Shown here in pieces: positions 1 to 8,220 of a DNA stretch of 64,000 bases. The first letter of the stretch is position 1; each line of letters opens with the position of its first letter. A program made the position numbers and the translations under genes. The notes beneath the pieces were generated by a model. It was not told where the DNA came from. It did not search any database and saw only the letters and a program-made list of their open reading frames with translations. The stretch covers positions 1-64,000 of the forward strand of contig NZ_JACOIK010000001.1 in NCBI RefSeq assembly GCF_014692515.1, read 5' to 3'. The DNA comes from Sphingobacterium micropteri (GTDB lineage: Bacteria > Bacteroidota > Bacteroidia > Sphingobacteriales > Sphingobacteriaceae).

Positions 1-194
1 AACCAGTTATGCCGCCAGGTGTACTGCTGGGTAGCTACGTGCGGTCAGGATAAGCGCTGAAAGCATCTAAGTGCGAAACCTGCCACGAGATAAGGCTTCC
101 TTACAGGGCCGTGGGAGACTACCACGTCGATAGGCCGCAGGTGTATAGATGGAGACATCACAGCTGAGCGGTACTAATAGCCCGAAGCTTTCCG
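1..194 (+). rRNA. 23S ribosomal RNA, 3' end (partial)
   Basis: The first ~190 bases match the conserved 3' end of 23S rRNA, including the run around 'gcgctgaaagcatctaag' and the closing part around 'gagcggtactaatagcccg'. The 5' part lies outside the window. The exact 3' boundary is estimated to a few bases. A 5S gene follows about 75 bases later, so this is the tail of a ribosomal operon. Confidence 0.93.
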
Positions 195-268
195 CGCCGG
201 AAAGTTCGTCTGTCCTCCCGTGTTTTTCTTTTCTTTTCCGATGTATGTCATAAATGTTAACAAAGATA

Positions 269-380
269 TTCAGGTGCCTATATCGGCGGTGTCTACCTCT
301 TCCCATTCCGAACAGAGCAGTCAAGCCCGCCAGAGCCGATGGTACTGCCGTAAAAGGTGGGAGAGTAGGTCGGTGCCGGT
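269..380 (+). rRNA. rrf: 5S ribosomal RNA
   Basis: A ~112-nt segment has the 5S pattern. It opens near 'caggtgcctatatcggcggt', has the conserved core 'cccattccgaacagagcag', then 'gatggtactgcc' and 'gggagagtagg', and closes with a 3' strand complementary to the 5' end (GGTGCC against GGTGCCGG). It sits directly behind the 23S end and before a terminator. Ends are accurate to a few bases. Confidence 0.93.
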
Positions 381-391
381 TTTTATACAGG

Positions 392-420
392 GCCCCTGCA
401 GTATAACTGCAGGGGCTTTT
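392..420 (+). terminator. Rho-independent terminator of the rRNA operon
   Basis: An 11-bp GC-rich stem (GCCCCTGCAGT with its complement) closes a 3-nt ATA loop at 403-405. It is followed by a T tract. It lies about 12 bases after the 5S gene. Confidence 0.88.
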
Positions 421-575
421 TTATTGTTTTTCTTTTCGACCAGCAATTATTCTCTCTTATGAAGATCGTATTACGACAATCGGTGGCCTAACGGGTTCTA
501 AAAAACAATTGATTGGGCGGGGGAGTTCTATCCGTTTGGGCGGATAACACAGTTAATTATGATAATAAATAGAAG

Positions 576-607
576 AGAAAAGCCCGGAGGTGAGTCCGGG
601 CTTTTCT
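576..607 (-). terminator. Terminator behind sucD
   Basis: A 13-bp perfect stem (AGAAAAGCCCGGA and its complement) has a 6-nt loop at 589-594. The A and T stretches flanking the GC core let it work on either strand. It lies 27 bases past the sucD stop codon. Confidence 0.8.
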
Positions 608-633
608 AATTTCTTGATAAGAAAAGGTATGAG

Positions 634-1506
634 TTATTTTGCCAATTCTTCAGCAATAGCGACGCCAATTTCAGCAGGAGATTCTACTACACGTATACCG
701 CATTCACGCATAATTTTCATTTTGGCAGCAGCCGTATCATCCGCTCCACCTACGATCGCACCGGCATGGCCCATACGACGTCCTGGAGGCGCTGTCTGTC
801 CTGCAATAAAGCCAACTACAGGCTTCGTACCGTGTTCTTTAATCCACCGAGCAGCTTCTGCTTCCATACCGCCGCCGATTTCACCGATCATGATAATACC
901 TGCCGTTTCTGGGTCATTCATCAATAATTCTACAGCTTCTTTGGTGGTTGTTCCGATAATAGGGTCTCCACCAATACCTATAGCCGTTGTAATACCTAAA
1001 CCTGCTTTTACCGTTTGGTCTACTGCTTCGTATGTCAGTGTTCCCGATTTAGAAACAACACCTACGTTTCCTTTTTTGAAAATAAAGCCCGGCATGATGC
1101 CTATTTTAGCTTCTTCAGCCGTGATAATACCCGGACAGTTTGGTCCGATTAATCTAGAATTCTTGTCGCTCAAGTATGATTTTACTTGAATCATATCTTT
1201 AGTAGGGATACCCTCTGTGATACAAACAATAACTTCGATACCTGCTTGAGCAGCTTCCATAATGGCGTCAGCAGCAAATGCAGGAGGAACAAAAATGATC
1301 GAAACGTTAGCGCCAGTCGCTTCTACTGCATCTTGTACTGTATTGAACACCGGACGATCTAAATGAGATTGTCCTCCTTTACCTGGAGTAACGCCCCCTA
1401 CTACATTTGTACCGTACTCAATCATTTGAGATGCGTGATAAGTACCTTCATTTCCGGTAAAGCCTTGTACAATTACCTTTGAATCTTTATTTACTAATAC
1501 ACTCAT
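634..1506 (-). CDS. sucD: Succinate--CoA ligase (ADP-forming) subunit alpha
   Basis: Alpha subunit of succinyl-CoA synthetase, the TCA-cycle enzyme that interconverts succinyl-CoA and succinate with formation of ATP/GTP. The 290-residue product has the usual family length. An N-terminal CoA-binding Rossmann part contains [11 protein letters not shown]. The C-terminal ligase part carries [12 protein letters not shown], whose histidine (about residue 247) corresponds to the phosphorylated active-site His. The ATG at 1506 was chosen over a non-ATG codon 33 bases upstream because it gives the family-typical start [10 protein letters not shown]. It is transcribed alone. The beta subunit gene sucC is not in this window, so the operon is split. 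Confidence 0.96.
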   Translation of the reverse strand: MSVLVNKDSKVIVQGFTGNEGTYHASQMIEYGTNVVGGVTPGKGGQSHLDRPVFNTVQDAVEATGANVSIIFVPPAFAADAIMEAAQAGIEVIVCITEGIPTKDMIQVKSYLSDKNSRLIGPNCPGIITAEEAKIGIMPGFIFKKGNVGVVSKSGTLTYEAVDQTVKAGLGITTAIGIGGDPIIGTTTKEAVELLMNDPETAGIIMIGEIGGGMEAEAARWIKEHGTKPVVGFIAGQTAPPGRRMGHAGAIVGGADDTAAAKMKIMRECGIRVVESPAEIGVAIAEELAK

Positions 1507-1527
1507 TTTTTCTGTTTTTTTGCAAAG

Positions 1528-1560
1528 CAAATCTACCATTTTGCGACGACTTCTGAAAAT
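1528..1560 (-). promoter_or_regulatory. Bacteroidota-type promoter of sucD
   Basis: On the minus strand TAGATTTG (1535 down to 1528) matches the TAnnTTTG -7 consensus. A T-rich TTTTC stands about 19 bp upstream in place of the -33 TTTG, a weak match. Transcription would begin near 1521, giving a leader of about 15 nt. Confidence 0.5.
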
Positions 1561-1640
1561 TTAATATACGATTGTCAACCGTACGAAAATTTTTTACAAC
1601 GGCAATGCATACAATTGTTTACATGGTTACTGAGCTTTAT

Positions 1641-2174
1641 TTATAAGCACTCCCATTTTTGCCTAAACTGCCATAGTACAATGCCAATAGTAACCGAGAC
1701 ATTTAACGAATGTTTAGTGCCGAATTGTGGGATTTCGATGCAGCCGTCGACGATTTGCATGACTTCATCAGATACACCGTGTACCTCATTGCCGAATATT
1801 AACGCATATTTCTTTTTAGGTTGTATCTCAAACTGTTGTAAAGATATACTCTCCACAGCTTGTTCTATAGCAAGAATTATATAATCTTCTCTTTTTAGCT
1901 GTTCGACGATCGTAAATGTATCACGATGATATGCCCAGTCAATGGATTGTGTAGCACCTAACGCTGTTTTTTCTATTTCGCGGTGTGGGGGGGTACCCGT
2001 AATACCACATAAAATAACTTTTTCAATAGCAAATCCGTCCGCAGTACGGAAAGTTGATCCTACATTATGCATGCTTCGTACATTGTCCAATACAACGACA
2101 ACCGGGATTTTTTCTTGGTTTTTAAAAGAATCGATATCAACCCGATTCAACTCTTCCATGGATAATTTTCGCAT
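1641..2174 (-). CDS. TrmH/SpoU-family RNA 2'-O-methyltransferase
   Basis: A 177-residue SPOUT-class methyltransferase that would transfer methyl from SAM to a ribose 2'-OH in tRNA or rRNA. All three SpoU motifs are visible: NVRSMHNVGSTFRTADG near residues 31-47, ALIFGNEVHGVS near 120, and IPQFGTKHSLNVSVTIGIVL near 145-165. These form the knotted SAM site and the catalytic arginine/asparagine set. The ATG at 2174 is preferred. An upstream in-frame extension would add a hydrophobic stretch unlike the family and would run close to the divergent rpsT promoter. The exact RNA target cannot be read from sequence. The length, without an extra RNA-binding domain, resembles short TrmH-like proteins. 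Confidence 0.9.
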   Translation of the reverse strand: MRKLSMEELNRVDIDSFKNQEKIPVVVVLDNVRSMHNVGSTFRTADGFAIEKVILCGITGTPPHREIEKTALGATQSIDWAYHRDTFTIVEQLKREDYIILAIEQAVESISLQQFEIQPKKKYALIFGNEVHGVSDEVMQIVDGCIEIPQFGTKHSLNVSVTIGIVLWQFRQKWECL

Positions 2175-2243
2175 AGGCGAAATTAAAGAAATTAAAAAGT
2201 AAAAGGCGAAAAAAGAACGTTCGCATAACATTTTTAAAATACA

Positions 2244-2275
2244 TTTTGAATATTGGAAATAGTATGCTATTTTTG
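2244..2275 (+). promoter_or_regulatory. Promoter of rpsT
   Basis: TTTTG at 2244-2248 and TATTTTTG at 2268-2275 are separated by 19 bp. This is a near-ideal -33/-7 pair for the primary sigma factor of Bacteroidota. It lies 45 bases before the rpsT ATG. Confidence 0.75.
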
Positions 2276-2320
2276 CATTCCGAAATTAGTATAAAAAGAA
2301 ATATAAATATAGCTAGAGAA

Positions 2321-2575
2321 ATGGCAAATCATAAATCAGCGCTTAAAAGAATCAGAGCAAATGCGGCAAAACGCTTAAGAAATCGTTACCAAGCAAAAAC
2401 TACTCGTAATGCGATTAAAAAATTACGTAATACAACCGATGCTGAAGAGGCTAAAGTGTTGTTGCCGAGAGTTGTTTCTATGCTTGATCGTTTGGCTAAG
2501 AAAAATGTTATCCACAAGAACAAAGCTGCTAACAACAAATCTAAATTAACGAAGTTAGTTAGTAAATTAGGTTAA
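2321..2575 (+). CDS. rpsT: 30S ribosomal protein S20
   Basis: An 84-residue, strongly basic, alpha-helical protein that binds the 5' domain of 16S rRNA in the small ribosomal subunit. The start [20 protein letters not shown] is the S20 signature. The tail [19 protein letters not shown] also fits. The ATG at 2321 is chosen over upstream in-frame codons because the extra 25 residues do not belong to S20 and the promoter sits inside them. It is a single-gene unit bounded by a clear promoter and terminator. Nothing odd was seen. Confidence 0.97.
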   Translation: MANHKSALKRIRANAAKRLRNRYQAKTTRNAIKKLRNTTDAEEAKVLLPRVVSMLDRLAKKNVIHKNKAANNKSKLTKLVSKLG

Positions 2576-2603
2576 TTTTAAGCCTGTTCTTTAATAAGAA
2601 TAA

Positions 2604-2632
2604 AAAAGGGATGTATTATTTACATCCCTTTT
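2604..2632 (+). terminator. Terminator behind rpsT
   Basis: A 12-bp perfect stem AAAAGGGATGTA with its complement closes a 5-nt loop (2616-2620) and ends in TTTT. It lies 28 bases after the rpsT stop. It can also serve the converging DUF1080 gene. Confidence 0.85.
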
Positions 2633-2659
2633 CTTGTTGACCTTTTGATACAGATTATG

Positions 2660-3532
2660 CTAAAGGAACTTAGGATCAGGCAAAATACTTAAAATAATCT
2701 CGTCCAGTTTAGCCTTGTTGTCTTTGTAGGGAGCTAGATCGTATAATTCCACTTTTCGAAAATCGATCGGATGACTTTCACTTTGCAGGTAAATAAATCC
2801 TTTATTTAAAAGCTTTCCGTCCGCTTTTTGAGCAGGATCATAAGGTTCGACGTTCCCTCCTCCAATTTGGGGCTTGTGATATTCCAATACCACCTCGCCT
2901 TCTAGTATGTGTTGAATAAGAGAGTCTCCTAATACGAGGAAATCAGCCGTTACCCATTCGTCTCCATGATAGGTTTTTGATGTGGAGCTTGTACAATGAG
3001 GGGTAAATAATGTTCCGTCAATAACGACGTTTGTTCCAGGCGTGCACAAGTTCGATGTCGTACGTTCATCCTTGCCATTTCCACCTAGAAATTGCCCTTC
3101 AATAGAAATCGGGAAATCTTGGTCTTTTAGCATAGTATTTGGATCCTGTCCGTGAAGCATTGCCCCGCTATTGCGCCAAGCCCAGCCTTCACCACCTTTT
3201 ACCTGCTCATCAACAAAACGGTATTCTACACGGAGAAGATAATAGCTATAAGGCGTATTGTAGGCAAGGTGACCATATTGTTGATTGAATTCGTCATAAC
3301 CATCGTAGCGTACTTTAAGCAGACCGTCTTCGACCCGAAAAGTATTGGCGTAGTTCTCGCCTACTTCGTGCAATCGGATTTTTGGCGTCCAGTCATTTAT
3401 ATCATTGCCATTAAAAAGCTGAATTGGTTTAGGAGTTTCCGCTGACACGGTAGTTTTACTTCCCGTAGAGGAGCAAGCCAATATAATGGCACTCGTTGCT
3501 AATACCGATAGAAAACTTAATTTGATTTTCAT
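2660..3532 (-). CDS. DUF1080 (3-keto-disaccharide hydrolase-type) lipoprotein
   Basis: A 290-residue exported lipoprotein. The N-terminus is a short hydrophobic signal ending in the lipobox LACSS (Cys about residue 20). The rest resembles the DUF1080 fold, a concanavalin-like jelly roll now linked to 3-keto-glucoside hydrolysis. Visible family features are IQLFNGNDINDWTPKI near the start of the mature part, YSYYLLRVEYRF, GWAWRNSGAMLHGQ and PISIEGQFLGG. The AraC regulator gene lies 15 bases upstream on the same strand, so the two are probably co-transcribed. The substrate is not deducible from the sequence. The family assignment is fairly secure and the enzymatic activity is inferred. Confidence 0.85.
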   Translation of the reverse strand: MKIKLSFLSVLATSAIILACSSTGSKTTVSAETPKPIQLFNGNDINDWTPKIRLHEVGENYANTFRVEDGLLKVRYDGYDEFNQQYGHLAYNTPYSYYLLRVEYRFVDEQVKGGEGWAWRNSGAMLHGQDPNTMLKDQDFPISIEGQFLGGNGKDERTTSNLCTPGTNVVIDGTLFTPHCTSSTSKTYHGDEWVTADFLVLGDSLIQHILEGEVVLEYHKPQIGGGNVEPYDPAQKADGKLLNKGFIYLQSESHPIDFRKVELYDLAPYKDNKAKLDEIILSILPDPKFL

Positions 3533-3547
3533 GCGTCTAGTTTAAGG

Positions 3548-4363
3548 TTATAATAATAAATTTTTGTTTTTGATATATTCGCTGGGTCTCACTCCAATAA
3601 CCTTATTAAAGGTATTGCTGAAAGTTGGTAAGCTGCTGTAACCCACACGCATCGCTACTTCGTTTACACTCATCTTCTCGTCCAGAAGCAATTTTAGTGC
3701 AGTGAGCATACGTAGAATAGTGTAATATTGGATAAAGCTCATGTTTAGTTCCCGTTGAAAAAGACGAGCTAGTGTGCGTTCACTGACCTCAAATTCGTTC
3801 GCCAGATTTTTAAAGCTGATATTTTTATCTATCCGTTGTTCCAAATAATTGACAATCATTTTTAGCTTTTCATGTTTCGGATAGGGGAGCGCTAAAGGCA
3901 ATTCCGTTTGAGATATTTCCGGCAGGATTAATTTAAAAGCCTTAGCAATTGAGTATTTAGGTTCTTCTGTAGGTAATATATTACCTGTCCACCGATTGGT
4001 AAACATAATAAACTCAATTAAAAAATCATTGACAGGATAGATGTTTACTTTATCAAAAAAATCGGTGTCCGTATCAAATGGAGGGAAATATAAATTCCGC
4101 ATCACGACTTCGGGACTACTTGGGTAAATACTGTGTCTTATTCCGCCTGGAATCCATATATAATGACGTGCGGGTAGAAAGTACGATTTTTCATCCGTTT
4201 TTAAAAAAACAATTCCTCCTTCTGTATAGAGAAACTGCCCTTTTGTATGGCTGTGTTCGGAAATGAAGCTTTCTCCCATAAGTGCATGGTGGCAATAAAT
4301 ACTATCTTCGAAAGTGTCTACTTCCGTCATGTAATATTTGTCAACATAAAGCGTTCTGTCCAT
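3548..4363 (-). CDS. AraC-family transcriptional regulator (cupin sensor)
   Basis: A 271-residue regulator. The N-terminal ~150 residues look like a cupin ligand pocket (HSHTKGQFLYTEGG, then PARHYIWIPGGIRHSIYP). The last ~100 residues hold the twin helix-turn-helix AraC domain (ISFKNLANEFEVSERTLARLFQRELNMSF and EVAMRVGYSSLPTFSNTFNKVIGVRPSEY). It stands head-to-tail before the DUF1080 gene with a 15-base gap and diverges from the CoA-transferase gene across 127 bases. It could therefore control either side. A sugar ligand is plausible given DUF1080 but is only inference. Confidence 0.92.
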   Translation of the reverse strand: MDRTLYVDKYYMTEVDTFEDSIYCHHALMGESFISEHSHTKGQFLYTEGGIVFLKTDEKSYFLPARHYIWIPGGIRHSIYPSSPEVVMRNLYFPPFDTDTDFFDKVNIYPVNDFLIEFIMFTNRWTGNILPTEEPKYSIAKAFKLILPEISQTELPLALPYPKHEKLKMIVNYLEQRIDKNISFKNLANEFEVSERTLARLFQRELNMSFIQYYTILRMLTALKLLLDEKMSVNEVAMRVGYSSLPTFSNTFNKVIGVRPSEYIKNKNLLL

Positions 4364-4490
4364 TGTTTTCTGAAGTAAAAGGCATAAATTTCCTATTTTT
4401 TGACGACATAACCAAAAAAGTAGGAGACATACGGAAAATTGATTATTATTGTTTATCTTACAGATTGTAGCAGATAACAGCGTATTTTAT

Positions 4491-5987
4491 ATGACAGTGG
4501 AAAGAATTAAATTAGAAAGGCTAAAAGATAAAGTGATGACCGTACAAGAAGCGGTCGATTTTTTTGAGAACGATATGGTGGTGGGGGCGAGTGGCTTCAC
4601 AAAAGCGGGAGATAGTAAGGTTGTGTTGGAAGCGTTGGCAGAACGTGCTAAAAAGGAGGATATAAAAATTACGTTGATGACCGGGGCTTCATTAGGACAT
4701 GATACAGATGGCAAGTTGGCCGCTGCGGGGGCACTAAAAAAGCGAATGCCCTTTCAGGTAGATCGGACGTTGCGAAACAAAATCAATGCAGGTGAAGTAT
4801 TGTTTATAGATCAACATCTTAGTGAGAGTGCGGAGTTGCTGCACAATAAGAATCTTCCTGCTGTTGATATTGCGGTTATTGAAGTAGCATACATTGATCG
4901 GGACGGGAGTCTGGTACTTACTACATCTGTAGGAAATTCTGCCACCTTTGCTGAGTTGGCGGAAAAAATCATTATTGAGATTAATACGGCTATCCCGATG
5001 GAGGTTTATGGTCTCCATGATATATATAAGCCTGAGAACTATCCTCATAGAAATGTGATTCCTATTGTTGCGCCTTGGAATAAGATTGGACGTAAGACCA
5101 TTTCTGTTAATCCAGATAAAATTGTTGGAATCGTTTTTACAGATAAGAAAGACAGTCCGGCAGATATCGCCGAGCCGGATGCAAAAACAACGGCAATAGC
5201 TGCCCATATTTTGAATTTCTTTGAGAACGAGGTGCAATTAGGGCATTTAACCGATCGACTGCAGCCATTGCAGGCGGGAATCGGAAAGGTGGCGAACGCG
5301 GTATTGATGGGATTTAAAAACAGTAATTTTTATGATTTAACGATGTTTTCCGAAGTACTGCAAGATAGTACATTTGATTTGATAGATGCCGGAAAACTAT
5401 CTTTTGCTTCTGCCTCGTCTATTACGGTGTCCGAAGAATGTTATGAACGGGTATTCAATAATTTACAACGGTATCGGGATAAAATTGTACTACGACCTCA
5501 AAATATTTCTAATACACCGGGTTTGATTCGTCGGTTAGGCGTTATTGCCATCAACACGGCGATTGAATTTGATATTTACGGAAACGTTAACTCCACGCAT
5601 ATCGCGGGTTCCAAAATCATGAATGGTATCGGTGGTTCAGGTGATTTTGCGAGAAATGCGTACCTCAGTATTTTCGTAACGCAAGCAGCTTCCAAGAATA
5701 ATACAATTTCGCATGTGCTGCCCATGGTATCCCATGTGGATCATACCGAACATGACGTGGATGTTTTGGTAACAGATATCGGACTAGCTGATTTACGTGG
5801 GCTTGCGCCGAGAGAACGTGCTCAAAAAATCATTGAAAACTGTGTGCACCCTGATTTTAGAACAGAACTTCAATCCTATTTTGATAGAGCCTGCGACAGA
5901 GGGGGGCATACACCCCATTTATTAGAAGAAGCTTTTAGCTGGCATTTAAGGCTTGCGGAGACTGGTACAATGAAGAAACTTACTTAA
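4491..5987 (+). CDS. Acetyl-CoA hydrolase/transferase family: succinate--acetate CoA-transferase
   Basis: A 498-residue class I CoA-transferase of the Cat1/ScpC/AarC group, which moves CoA between succinyl-CoA and acetate (or propionate). Family features include MVVGASGFTKAGDSK near the N-terminus, the SEVLQDSTFDLIDAGKL block whose glutamate (about residue 288) corresponds to the catalytic Glu, and the late block GIGGSGDFARNAYLS. The ATG at 4491 is preferred over an upstream non-ATG codon because homologs start near ERIKLERL. With this enzyme the cell could bypass succinyl-CoA synthetase or excrete/assimilate acetate. It is transcribed alone, divergent from the AraC regulator and closed by a terminator. 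The acyl acceptor is inferred from family only. Confidence 0.9.
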   Translation: MTVERIKLERLKDKVMTVQEAVDFFENDMVVGASGFTKAGDSKVVLEALAERAKKEDIKITLMTGASLGHDTDGKLAAAGALKKRMPFQVDRTLRNKINAGEVLFIDQHLSESAELLHNKNLPAVDIAVIEVAYIDRDGSLVLTTSVGNSATFAELAEKIIIEINTAIPMEVYGLHDIYKPENYPHRNVIPIVAPWNKIGRKTISVNPDKIVGIVFTDKKDSPADIAEPDAKTTAIAAHILNFFENEVQLGHLTDRLQPLQAGIGKVANAVLMGFKNSNFYDLTMFSEVLQDSTFDLIDAGKLSFASASSITVSEECYERVFNNLQRYRDKIVLRPQNISNTPGLIRRLGVIAINTAIEFDIYGNVNSTHIAGSKIMNGIGGSGDFARNAYLSIFVTQAASKNNTISHVLPMVSHVDHTEHDVDVLVTDIGLADLRGLAPRERAQKIIENCVHPDFRTELQSYFDRACDRGGHTPHLLEEAFSWHLRLAETGTMKKLT

Positions 5988-5993
5988 AAAAAC

Positions 5994-6029
5994 AAAAAGC
6001 ACATCCCATTCACGCAGGATGTGCTTTTT
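5994..6029 (+). terminator. Bidirectional terminator between CoA-transferase and beta-barrel genes
   Basis: A 13-bp perfect stem AAAAAGCACATCC with its complement has a 10-nt loop (6007-6016) and A and T tracts on either side. It sits between two convergent genes and can stop both. Confidence 0.88.
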
Positions 6030-6054
6030 ATTATACCAAACTACTACTGTTTTC

Positions 6055-6633
6055 TTATCTGTTGCCCGGAAGATAGATTTGGAAACCAACGCTCACACCA
6101 AGTCCGCTTTGCCCACCGCCAGAATTGACGTTAGCTTTACTGTAGTTATAACCTGCTGCTACTTCCAATGCAACCGTCTGTGTAATGAAGTGTGCATACC
6201 CTACATTTGCTCCTAATGCCAACGAGACATCACTTCCCGGACTACTTCCAGCAATACCGATATCACCTTGTCCAAAGAACCGTCCGCTTGCACTAGCTCC
6301 TCCAGGGAAGTAGTAACGTACAAAAGGAGAAATCCCATAGTTATACACATTGTCTTGGTCTTTAATAGCAGTTAAGCCTAAACTGGCCTGAGCACCTATT
6401 GCTAAACCGTCAGCTACAAAATAACCCGCACGAGGATTAAGATTGATATTGAATTGGTCACCTTCGAAGCTATAACCAATATTTCCGATGGATCCACCAA
6501 CCATCCAATTGCCCTGTCTAATCGGTTCTAATCCTACGTTAGCAGATGTTTGTGGTGTCGTCTCTACACGTTGTGCCTGTGCGCTGATTGCGAAGCCTCC
6601 TAATACGAGGCATAAAAATGTAAACTTCTTCAT
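6055..6633 (-). CDS. Small outer-membrane beta-barrel protein
   Basis: A 192-residue exported protein. It has a classic signal peptide (MKKFTFLCLVLGGFAISAQAQ, cleavage after AQA about residue 20). The mature part alternates short polar and aromatic strands rich in glycine: GNWMVGGSIGNIGYSF, AGYFVADGLAIGAQASLGL, ISPFVRYYFP, and a closing GLGVSVGFQIYLPGNR. The pattern fits an 8-stranded OmpA/OmpX-like barrel. The C-terminus ends in a near-aromatic strand. No partner genes are in operon with it. No specific function can be given. Confidence 0.8.
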   Translation of the reverse strand: MKKFTFLCLVLGGFAISAQAQRVETTPQTSANVGLEPIRQGNWMVGGSIGNIGYSFEGDQFNINLNPRAGYFVADGLAIGAQASLGLTAIKDQDNVYNYGISPFVRYYFPGGASASGRFFGQGDIGIAGSSPGSDVSLALGANVGYAHFITQTVALEVAAGYNYSKANVNSGGGQSGLGVSVGFQIYLPGNR

Positions 6634-6767
6634 ATTACGATCTATTACGTTAAAATTATTTTATCTAAGTTAATAACGTTTTGTGACCATAATTGTTTGA
6701 CGTAATTTAATAAATTATAGAAGCGATGTGAAAATGTAGTAAAAGATCTACTTTTTCTATTAGAAAA

Positions 6768-7715
6768 TTAATTGATAAAGGGAGAGGAAAGTCCTCTTTG
6801 TTTGTTATAATAATCTAGTGTTTTCGCGGCTTGAAATGGCCGGTCAGTACTCAATATATCAGCTCCGTTTTCAATATATTCGGCGTAAACCTGTTCGCCT
6901 CTTTGCTGCGCTTGGCGGTCCAGGTTTCCGATGGTGCCCAAAATACATAAAATACCATGCTGATGAAGTAGATCGATTAGTTTTTTGTCTGCTTGCGATG
7001 TGCCGATAAAAGCCACAAGTCGCGTGTCCGGAATATCCAGATCATTTAAACGTATCAAGTCTTCTACTTTTTTTATAGAAGCTGAAATCATTAAATCTGG
7101 TGCCAAGTTATGTACTGTTGCCGCTTGGTTGGCACTGTAAGTAATGATGATCACATATGCTTCGGCTTTTGTTTTTCTAATGGCATCTACCACGAGCTGA
7201 TAAGGGACATTTCTTTTCACATCCAATGTGAAAAGAACTTGGCCGACACCCCACCGTAACGTTTCCTCCAATGTCGGAATACGATAGTTGGTTATAGTTC
7301 CTGCAGGATCTTTGAGGTTTAACTCCTTCAACTCCGCTAATGTATGTCGACTAACTTTTCCCTTTCCTGTTGTAGTACGGTCTACTGTTTCGTCATGCAT
7401 TAAAACGAGAACAGAATCTTTCGTAAGTGCAATGTCACACTCGATAATGGCCGGCATTTTCGAGGCCACGCGTTGAAAAGTTTCTATGGAATTTTCGGGA
7501 TAATCTGTATCCGGCCCGCCCCGATGTGCGCTAACCAATGGAACCCTTTTTTCCGAATAGGTAAGGAAACGATATAAGTCCTCCACCCCTTTAAAATTAA
7601 ATACCTGCGAAGCATTACCGAATCGGATGGTATCCGCTGTGGTGTTATTCCTGAAGCAGCTGCAGAAAAACAATAGAAGCACGAGCGTTAAATAAAAATT
7701 ATTTATTTTCTGCAT
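6768..7715 (-). CDS. Glycerophosphodiester phosphodiesterase family lipoprotein
   Basis: A 315-residue GDPD-type TIM barrel, expected to hydrolyse glycerophosphodiesters to glycerol-3-phosphate and an alcohol. It starts with a lipoprotein-like signal ending in FFCSC. It carries the catalytic signature VSAHRGGPDTDYPENSIETF (His, Arg and the metal-binding Glu) followed by ECDIALTKDSVLVLMHDETVD, the second His/Asp cluster. The ATG at 7715 is preferred over a TTG 9 bases upstream. It overlaps the end of aroK by 17 bases, so it is the last gene of the DUF1599-DoxX-aroK-GDPD operon. The location should be periplasmic or outer-membrane anchored. The substrate range is unknown. Confidence 0.9.
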   Translation of the reverse strand: MQKINNFYLTLVLLLFFCSCFRNNTTADTIRFGNASQVFNFKGVEDLYRFLTYSEKRVPLVSAHRGGPDTDYPENSIETFQRVASKMPAIIECDIALTKDSVLVLMHDETVDRTTTGKGKVSRHTLAELKELNLKDPAGTITNYRIPTLEETLRWGVGQVLFTLDVKRNVPYQLVVDAIRKTKAEAYVIIITYSANQAATVHNLAPDLMISASIKKVEDLIRLNDLDIPDTRLVAFIGTSQADKKLIDLLHQHGILCILGTIGNLDRQAQQRGEQVYAEYIENGADILSTDRPFQAAKTLDYYNKQRGLSSPFIN

Positions 7716-8220
7716 AGGTTTCAATGGATTGACATATAGTATCTAAAGAACTGTTTAACTGATCAATTTGGATATGTGCTTGCTTATAAAAAAATTCTCT
7801 TTCACCCAATTTTTCTTCAATAAATTGTAGGAGAGCTTCATCTCGTAAACCTTGGAGAGCAGGGCGGGAAGCAATATTGGATTGTTGCAATCTATTATAT
7901 AAGGCTTTGGGTGTAAGATATAGATAAACGGCAATGCCGTTTTCTAAAATCCATTGCATGTTATCGAAAAAACAAGGACTCCCCCCACCGGTAGAGACTA
8001 CTGCTCGTTTTCCCTGTTGTTCTTTGAGCATTTGGCTTTCCAATTCGCGAAAGTTTTGTTCGCCATATGCTGTAAAGTATTCCGGTATTGACATGCCGAT
8101 ACGTTCAACAATCAGGTGATCTAAATCAATAAACTGCATGCTCAGATGGTTGGCTAGCTTTTTGCCTAGGGTAGTCTTCCCACTGCCCATAAAACCGATT
8201 AAAAATATAGGCTTATCCAT
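7699..8220 (-). CDS. aroK: Shikimate kinase
   Basis: A 173-residue cytoplasmic kinase that phosphorylates shikimate at the 3-hydroxyl in the chorismate (aromatic amino acid) pathway. The P-loop GFMGSGKTTLG sits at residues 8-18. The shikimate-binding FIDLDHLI follows near 32, FRELE near 60 and the VVSTGGGSP block near 75. The ATG at 8220 is preferred over longer versions and overlaps the stop of the DoxX gene by one base (TAATG), which suggests translational coupling. Length and motifs are normal. Confidence 0.95.
   Translation of the reverse strand: MDKPIFLIGFMGSGKTTLGKKLANHLSMQFIDLDHLIVERIGMSIPEYFTAYGEQNFRELESQMLKEQQGKRAVVSTGGGSPCFFDNMQWILENGIAVYLYLTPKALYNRLQQSNIASRPALQGLRDEALLQFIEEKLGEREFFYKQAHIQIDQLNSSLDTICQSIETYAENK

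Noticed and set aside
220..462. Open frame of about 80 codons across the 5S rRNA gene
   Set aside because: It lies over the 5S rRNA and its terminator, so it is a chance frame.
590..1189. 199-codon frame on the plus strand opposite sucD
   Set aside because: It is antisense to a well-supported gene, with no recognisable product. It is a shadow of sucD codon bias.
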